Assembly: GCA_011390035.1 (NCBI GenBank)
Contig: JAABTE010000060.1
Span: 1-11,011, forward strand
Length of the DNA: 11,011 bases
Source of the DNA: Desulfobacteraceae bacterium
GTDB lineage: Bacteria; Desulfobacterota; Desulfobacteria; Desulfobacterales; JAABSP01
Direction of reading: 5' to 3'
Shown here: positions 7,466 to 11,011 of the stretch, piece by piece
How the letters are laid out: the number at the start of each line of letters is the position of its first letter
Position numbering within the stretch: position 1 is the stretch's first letter
Notes under the pieces: generated by a model
Database searches by the model: none
What the model was told of the DNA's origin: nothing
The model's input: the letters and a program-made list of their open reading frames with translations, nothing else
Made by a program: the position numbers and the translations under genes

Positions 7466-9244
7466 ATGAGCAAACAGCTTATCCATATACTGAAAAACAC
7501 CGCCGGCGTCTCGGATACCGATATCGAGGATGCCGAGCGCCTGATGGCGGAAAAGGGCGGGAGCCTGGGCGAGGTTCTGCTCAAGCGGGAGGTCATCACC
7601 GAATCCCAGCTTCTGGAGGCCATGGGCATCCAGTACGACCTGCCCTTCTGGCCCAGGCTGCCCATGGAGCCACTTCCATCGGACCTGACCCAGCAGGTGC
7701 CCATCCACTTTCTGAAAAAGCACTTCATGGTGCCCCTGGCCTCCAACGGGGGCAATGGCGGCAACGGCCTCGGCGTGGCCGGCCGGATCGGTCCGGGAGC
7801 CTCCGGCGTGGCCGGCGCGGACGCATCCGACGGCCCGGGCCCCCTGGGCGGCTTTATCATCGCCATCAATGATCCCATGCGCTTTCAGGCGTTGGACGAT
7901 CTGATCCGGATCATGGGGGCGCTGAACTATCAGGTAGTGCTGTCCACCCGGGAGGCGATCCTTTCCGCCATCAACCTCTCCTACGACCTGAACCGGGACT
8001 CGGCCGAGCAGCTTGTGCAGGACATGGAGGAAAACGGCGCAACCATCATCAGCGAAATAGAGGGCGCCTCCGACCTGCTGGACGACACCTCAGACGCGCC
8101 CATCATCAAGCTGGTCAACCACATCATCTCCCAGTCGGTGAAGGCCCGGGCCAGCGATATTCACATCGAGCCCTACCAGGACAGCTTCAAGGTGCGCTAC
8201 CGGGTGGACGGCATCCTGTACGACCTGCTCACGCCGCCCAAGTGGATCCAGCCGGCCCTCACCAGCCGCATCAAGGTCATGTCCAAGATGAACATCGCCG
8301 AAAAGCGCCTGCCCCAGGACGGCCGCATGGAGGTGAAGCTGGGGGATCAGGACATCGACGTGCGGATCTCCACCATTCCCACCACCTTCGGAGAGCGGGT
8401 GGTGCTGCGGCTTTTGAACAAAAGCTCATCGCTTCTCACCCTCACCGAGCTGGGCATCACCCGGGCCCAGCTCGACCTGATGGCCGAACTGGTGAAATCA
8501 CCCAACGGCATCATACTGGTCACGGGCCCCACCGGCTCCGGAAAGACCACCACCTTATACGCCATCCTGTCTTCCATCAACAAGCCGGACATCAACATCA
8601 TCACCATAGAGGACCCGGTGGAGTATCAGCTTCGGGGCATCAGCCAGATCCAGGTCAACCCGAAAATCAACCTCACCTTCGCAAGGGGCCTTCGCTCCAT
8701 CGTTCGCCAGGACCCGGACGTGGTGCTGGTGGGCGAAATCCGGGACCGGGAGACTGCGGAAATCGCTGTCCAGTCGGCCCTCACCGGCCACCTGGTCTTC
8801 TCCACGCTGCACACCAACGATTCAGCCTCGGCCATCACCCGTCTGGTGGACATCGGCGTGGAGCCGTTTCTCATCTCCTCGTCGGTTATCGCCGTGGCCG
8901 CCCAGCGGCTGGTGCGAACCCTGTGCAACGAGTGCAGGCAGCCCTACATGCCGGACGAGCTTGCGCTCCAGACCATCGGCATCACGCCCCGGCAGGCAAA
9001 AGACGGCAACATCTATCAGGCCGTGGGCTGCCCCAATTGCCTCAACACGGGCTATCGAGGGAGGTGCGCCATCATCGAGATCATGGTGATGGACGGCAAT
9101 CTCAAGAGCATCATCCTGCAGACCTATGACTCGAACCGGATCAAGGCCGCGGCCAAAATGACATCCCTGCGTCAGGACGGCATTTTAAAGATCCTGTCCG
9201 GCATGACCACCTTGGAGGAGGTGCTGCGGGTGACCCAGCGGTGA
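7466..9244 (+). CDS. gspE: Type II secretion assembly ATPase GspE
   Basis: GspE is the cytoplasmic hexameric ATPase that drives pseudopilus assembly, docking on GspL. The 592-residue product has an N1E/MshEN-type domain (about 1-160), a middle domain with APIIKLVNHIISQ and ARASDIHIEP (about 211-236), and the RecA-like motor. Walker A is GPTGSGKTT at 354-362, the Asp box IEDPVE at 381-386, Walker B DPDVVLVGEIRD at 416-427, and the His box GHLVFSTLHTNDS at 441-453. The zinc-binding tetracysteine is intact: C487-x2-C490 and C522-x2-C525. All catalytic motifs look functional. An unusual Gly-rich insertion occupies about 93-129 of the N-terminal domain. It starts 13 bp after gspD with a poor ribosome site. 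Its TGA overlaps the next gene's GTG. Related PilB and MshE ATPases share this layout; the gene context decides for GspE. Confidence 0.96.
   Translation: MSKQLIHILKNTAGVSDTDIEDAERLMAEKGGSLGEVLLKREVITESQLLEAMGIQYDLPFWPRLPMEPLPSDLTQQVPIHFLKKHFMVPLASNGGNGGNGLGVAGRIGPGASGVAGADASDGPGPLGGFIIAINDPMRFQALDDLIRIMGALNYQVVLSTREAILSAINLSYDLNRDSAEQLVQDMEENGATIISEIEGASDLLDDTSDAPIIKLVNHIISQSVKARASDIHIEPYQDSFKVRYRVDGILYDLLTPPKWIQPALTSRIKVMSKMNIAEKRLPQDGRMEVKLGDQDIDVRISTIPTTFGERVVLRLLNKSSSLLTLTELGITRAQLDLMAELVKSPNGIILVTGPTGSGKTTTLYAILSSINKPDINIITIEDPVEYQLRGISQIQVNPKINLTFARGLRSIVRQDPDVVLVGEIRDRETAEIAVQSALTGHLVFSTLHTNDSASAITRLVDIGVEPFLISSSVIAVAAQRLVRTLCNECRQPYMPDELALQTIGITPRQAKDGNIYQAVGCPNCLNTGYRGRCAIIEIMVMDGNLKSIILQTYDSNRIKAAAKMTSLRQDGILKILSGMTTLEEVLRVTQR
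7742..7852 (+). other. Gly/Asn/Ala-rich insertion inside the GspE N-terminal domain
   Basis: About 37 residues (GspE 93-129) rich in Gly, Asn, Ala, Ser and Pro separate MVPLA from GFIIAINDP, two strands that are usually only a few residues apart in MshEN-type domains. Within it, CGGCGTGGCCGGC is present twice (7771-7783 and 7804-7816), 33 bp apart and in frame, encoding GVAG both times. This points to growth by duplication. Confidence 0.75.
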
Positions 9245-10197
9245 CGCGGCATCGCGCGGCGCTTGGGGCTTCTGTCCTCCTGCTGATCCTGGCGCTGATG
9301 TTCGCTGACCCATCCCCGGCGGCCGCGGATGGTGTTTTACCGCCATCGGCGGAGCGGCAGATCGAATTCGCCAACCGCCATTTCGAATCTGCTCAATACG
9401 ACACCGCCATTCTGGAGTATGAGCGATTCCTCTTTTTTTATCCCGACAGTCCCCTTGCGGATACCGCCCGCTTCCGGCTCGGCCTGTCCCATTTCAGGCA
9501 GGATGCCTATCAACCGGCCATTGTCACTTTCGGCCAATTGATTAAACAACGCGCCGAGCAAGGCGCCTTCGATGTTGAAAAAGACCCGCTCCCCGAGGCC
9601 ATGATTCTGATGGCGCGATCCTACGCGGCCCTTAATGCCCGAAAACAAGCATTGACACTCCTCCAACGGCTGATCTCCGAGGCCAAGGACCCCGCCATCG
9701 CGGACGCCGCCCGGATGGAGATGGGCTGGATAAACCTTGAAGCGGGTCAATGGGAAAACGCCCGCGCGGCCTTTGGTTCCGTCACATCGGAAAATCAGTC
9801 CCGACACGAGATCCCCACCCTTCTGGAACAAATGGCATCCGCGCTCCCCCTGGAACGCAAAAGCCCCGCGGCCGCGGGCATCCTATCCATTCTGCCCGGC
9901 GCCGGCTATCTTTATACCAACCGCAATTCCGACGCGCTCACCGCCTTTCTGCTCAACACGGCGATCATGGCGGCAACATGGGAGGCGCTCGACAACGGAA
10001 ACGAGATTCTGGGCGGCATCCTGGGTCTGGTAAGCCTTGGATTTTACGCTGGAAACATTCAAGGTTCCATTGCTGCGGCCCATAAATACAATGCGGACCG
10101 GCGGGCCGGCTTCATTGAAAGCTTAAAGCCCAACGCACGCATCGGCCTGGCGCCCGCGGCCGGAGGCGGGATGCTGATGGTGGGTTGGCGGTTTTAA
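9241..10197 (+). CDS. Periplasmic TPR protein with C-terminal hydrophobic hairpin
   Basis: The 318-residue product is not a core T2SS protein. The GTG start at 9241 overlaps the gspE stop as GTGA and gives a convincing signal peptide (hydrophobic core about 10-21, cleavage likely after SPAAA near 29); the next Met (residue 20) would destroy it. A Shine-Dalgarno-like GGAGGAGG at 9214-9221 is 19 nt away, rather far, so coupling to gspE translation is likely. Residues about 39-185 contain tetratricopeptide-like repeats of the YbgF/BamD style (ESAQYDTAILEYERFLFFYPDSPLADTARFRLG at 49-81 is the clearest). Residues about 208-276 hold two hydrophobic segments: one opens with ILSILPGAGYLYTNR and runs through FLLNTAIMAATWEAL, the other is ILGGILGLVSLGFYAGNI. 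The chain ends in GMLMVGWRF with a terminal aromatic residue. Function is unknown; a scaffold or assembly factor at an envelope membrane is a reasonable guess. Similar TPR-hairpin proteins occur in deltaproteobacteria, from memory. Confidence 0.82.
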   Translation: MTRHRAALGASVLLLILALMFADPSPAAADGVLPPSAERQIEFANRHFESAQYDTAILEYERFLFFYPDSPLADTARFRLGLSHFRQDAYQPAIVTFGQLIKQRAEQGAFDVEKDPLPEAMILMARSYAALNARKQALTLLQRLISEAKDPAIADAARMEMGWINLEAGQWENARAAFGSVTSENQSRHEIPTLLEQMASALPLERKSPAAAGILSILPGAGYLYTNRNSDALTAFLLNTAIMAATWEALDNGNEILGGILGLVSLGFYAGNIQGSIAAAHKYNADRRAGFIESLKPNARIGLAPAAGGGMLMVGWRF

Positions 10198-10214
10198 ACT
10201 ATAAAAAAGCGTTT

Positions 10215-10225
10215 GCTTGACAAGC
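10215..10225. promoter_or_regulatory. Palindrome over the antitoxin -35 element (possible operator)
   Basis: GCTTGACAAGC is a perfect palindrome around a central A and contains the whole TTGACA box. VapBC-type complexes usually repress their own promoter through palindromic sites, so this is a candidate autoregulatory operator. Eleven bases is short and chance occurrence is possible. Confidence 0.3.
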
Positions 10226-10246
10226 CTGGCCTGCCCAAGGTACATT
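10217..10246 (+). promoter_or_regulatory. Sigma-70-like promoter for the toxin-antitoxin genes
   Basis: A perfect -35 box TTGACA (10217-10222) is followed after 18 bp by TACATT (10241-10246), which matches the -10 consensus at four of six positions. The predicted start of transcription near 10253 would leave a leader of about 50 nt before the antitoxin ATG. It lies 20 bp after the TPR gene stop, which suggests that the following genes are transcribed separately from the secretion operon. Confidence 0.55.
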
Positions 10247-10294
10247 GAATCTTACCCGTCGCAACGAACAACCCTATCTCCATGGATAACACGC

Positions 10295-10302
10295 AAGGAG
10301 GG
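10295..10302 (+). promoter_or_regulatory. Ribosome binding site that sets the antitoxin start
   Basis: AAGGAGGG is an almost perfect Shine-Dalgarno sequence with its core about 5 nt before the ATG at 10307. The frame is open further upstream to a TTG at 10217, but that codon is the -35 box and has no ribosome site, so 10307 is the start. Confidence 0.8.
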
Positions 10303-10306
10303 AAGG

Positions 10307-10558
10307 ATGAATAGATATCAGTTTGAATCTGTAATAAATGAAAATGGCATGATCGTTCTGCCCAATGAGATGAAAAGTCTGCGCCAACACCGTATCAGGC
10401 TTATGATTCTGGATTTGGAGGCGGAAAATTCCGACCCAGTCTATTTTTTGGATTATATCACCCGCAAATTTGCGGACACAGGGGAAGTTGACCTGAATCT
10501 ATCTGAAATTTATACAGGAAGAACAGATGCCGATGAGCGACGAATCATGTTTGATTGA
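10307..10558 (+). CDS. Small antitoxin-like protein (VapB/AbrB-like N-terminus)
   Basis: This 83-residue protein starts with a beta-rich stretch, FESVINENGMIVLPNEMKSL (6-25), resembling the G-x-I-x-LP-x-E pattern of SpoVT/AbrB-type and related antitoxin DNA-binding domains. A charged C-terminal half follows (acidic EVDLNLSEIY near 60-69 and basic/acidic DADERRIMFD at the end) of the sort that wraps a PIN toxin. Family membership is not certain from sequence alone; the stronger evidence is context. It has its own promoter and ribosome site, and the last 32 bp overlap the start of a PIN-domain gene, the classical antitoxin-then-toxin order. It appears intact and is AT-richer than the secretion genes. 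In the cell it would neutralise the cognate toxin and repress the locus. Confidence 0.65.
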   Translation: MNRYQFESVINENGMIVLPNEMKSLRQHRIRLMILDLEAENSDPVYFLDYITRKFADTGEVDLNLSEIYTGRTDADERRIMFD

Positions 10559-10694
10559 TACCGATATTCTCAGCTATATCCTGAAGCGCAAGGAGAATGT
10601 ATATGGCAATGCGTTGCAATATCTGGAAACGCATCGGAAATTCACCATAAGCTGTATCACATACTATGAATGTTTTCGAGGATATAAGGCTTAA
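10527..10694 (+). pseudogene. Truncated PIN-domain toxin (VapC-like)
   Basis: The 55-residue reading frame, too short for standard ORF cut-offs, begins at ATG 10527 (or 10533) behind AGGAAGA at 10516-10522, inside the 3' end of the antitoxin gene. It shows the start of a VapC-type PIN ribonuclease: CLIDTDILSYILKRKE at 8-23 with the first catalytic Asp (D11, perhaps with D13), then ISCITYYECFRGYKA at 41-55 with the conserved Glu (E48). TAA follows at once. Full VapC proteins are about 130-140 residues and need further acidic residues from the missing C-terminal half to bind metal, so the product should be inactive. The next bases in other frames show no PIN continuation, so this looks like a 3' deletion or replacement and not a simple frameshift. 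Confidence is high for PIN, moderate for loss of function. Confidence 0.75.
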
Positions 10695-10717
10695 AAACTC
10701 TGCCCGTTTAGATCCTC

Positions 10718-10739
10718 AAAAAAATACTTCCATTTTTTT
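10718..10739. terminator. Possible weak bidirectional terminator (A/T inverted repeat)
   Basis: AAAAAAAT (10718-10725) and ATTTTTTT (10732-10739) form an 8-bp stem around the loop ACTTCC, ending in a T run on either strand and lying between two convergent genes. The stem has no G-C pairs, so it is a poor intrinsic terminator; position is the main argument. Confidence 0.28.
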
Positions 10740-10745
10740 CACATA

Positions 10746-10767
10746 ATTGTGCAATGATTAACACAAT
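10746..10767. repeat. Short inverted repeat ATTGTG/CACAAT
   Basis: ATTGTG (10746-10751) and CACAAT (10762-10767) are separated by 10 bp. It could be a protein-binding site or part of the 3' untranslated region of the minus-strand gene. Six-base arms in AT-rich DNA are weak evidence. Confidence 0.2.
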
Positions 10768-10822
10768 GCATATTCCAGGGCGGTGAACGGATATACATCA
10801 GCAGAACTTAAAGTCCACCGGA

Positions 10823-11011
10823 TCAATTTAGTTTGATGTTTACACATTCTGCAATCCTACCCAGTGTTTTCCGGGCGGTTTTAAAATCAAACCGGCTGAT
10901 ATTAGATTCCAGTTCCTTCATATCAACTTCTGAACATGTCTCCATCAACTCTTTTTTAAGCAGTTGAAAACAGGGCAGCGCTTTGGCATTATGCATTAAA
11001 AGCATGGAATC
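10823..11011 (-). CDS. C-terminal end of a probable hybrid sensor histidine kinase (partial)
   Basis: The minus-strand frame is open from the right window edge to a TGA at 10823-10825, giving the last 62 residues of a longer protein. The segment HNAKALPCFQLLKKEL followed by MKELESNISRFDFKTARKTL resembles the short C-terminal tail, after the last receiver domain, of many deltaproteobacterial hybrid histidine kinases. There a K/A-x-x-PC helix is followed by a Y/F-D/K-F-x-x-A helix, related in appearance to an HPt-like unit. The call is from remembered pattern only, and no catalytic or phosphoacceptor residue is in view. It converges on the truncated toxin and shares the lower GC content of this end. 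Confidence 0.5.
   Translation of the reverse strand, partial: DSMLLMHNAKALPCFQLLKKELMETCSEVDMKELESNISRFDFKTARKTLGRIAECVNIKLN

Larger units (their letters stand above)
10695..10822. other. Gene-free convergent spacer
   Basis: This 128-bp stretch separates the truncated toxin from the end of the minus-strand gene. It contains only very short reading frames, no tRNA-like or transposon-end signature that I can see, and two AT-rich inverted repeats (10718-10739 and 10746-10767). It is the place where the missing toxin 3' half would be expected. Confidence 0.6.

Noticed and set aside
6757..7878. 373-codon open frame on the minus strand
   Set aside because: It is antisense to the gspD 3' end and the gspE start; the Pro/Arg/Ser-rich translation reflects the GC-rich tail region.
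10201..10219. Terminator after the TPR gene (AAGC-GTTT-GCTT)
   Set aside because: The stem is only 4 bp and no T run follows, so termination is not supported.
10217..10306. N-terminal extension of the antitoxin to TTG at 10217
   Set aside because: That codon is the -35 box and has no ribosome site, whereas the ATG at 10307 has a near-perfect one.
10755..10787. Ten-codon frame after the truncated toxin
   Set aside because: Too short, no ribosome site, and no resemblance to the missing PIN half.

Overview
The window is one co-directional run of type II secretion system (T2SS, general secretory pathway) genes. It is followed by a short, visibly AT-richer segment that holds the remains of a toxin-antitoxin locus and the tail of a convergent signalling gene. 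High GC in the secretion block, a full-length gspN of the kind found in deltaproteobacteria, and the order K-L-M-N-C-D-E point to a member of the Desulfobacterota (former Deltaproteobacteria), possibly a sulfate-reducer relative. That assignment is inference from gene type and order, not from a marker gene.

Positions 3-9244 encode, in order, the minor pseudopilin GspK (5' end outside the window), the inner-membrane platform proteins GspL and GspM, GspN, the inner-to-outer membrane linker GspC, the outer-membrane secretin GspD and the cytoplasmic assembly ATPase GspE. Gaps are short (0-68 bp) or genes overlap (ATGA at gspL/gspM), so this is most simply one operon whose promoter lies upstream of the window. 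gspF and the other pseudopilin genes are not here and probably lie upstream. Directly coupled to gspE by a GTGA overlap is a periplasmic TPR protein with a C-terminal hydrophobic hairpin. It is not a recognised T2SS component and is the best candidate here for an undescribed accessory part.

Functional picture: GspE powers the assembly, GspL tethers it to the inner membrane with GspM, GspK caps the pseudopilus tip, GspC carries its HR and PDZ domains across the periplasm to the N domains of GspD, and GspD forms the outer-membrane gate.

After about 10200 base composition drops and the context changes. A consensus-like promoter, strong ribosome binding site and 83-residue antitoxin-like gene precede an overlapping PIN-domain (VapC-like) toxin gene that stops after 55 residues, less than half the usual length. 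After 128 bp without a gene, the minus strand carries the C-terminal end of what looks like a hybrid sensor kinase, running off the right edge.

No wholly new multi-gene system is evident. The unusual material is the TPR-hairpin gene, several low-complexity or repeat-derived insertions inside otherwise conserved Gsp proteins, a long Pro/Gly-rich tail on GspD, and the truncated toxin-antitoxin locus.
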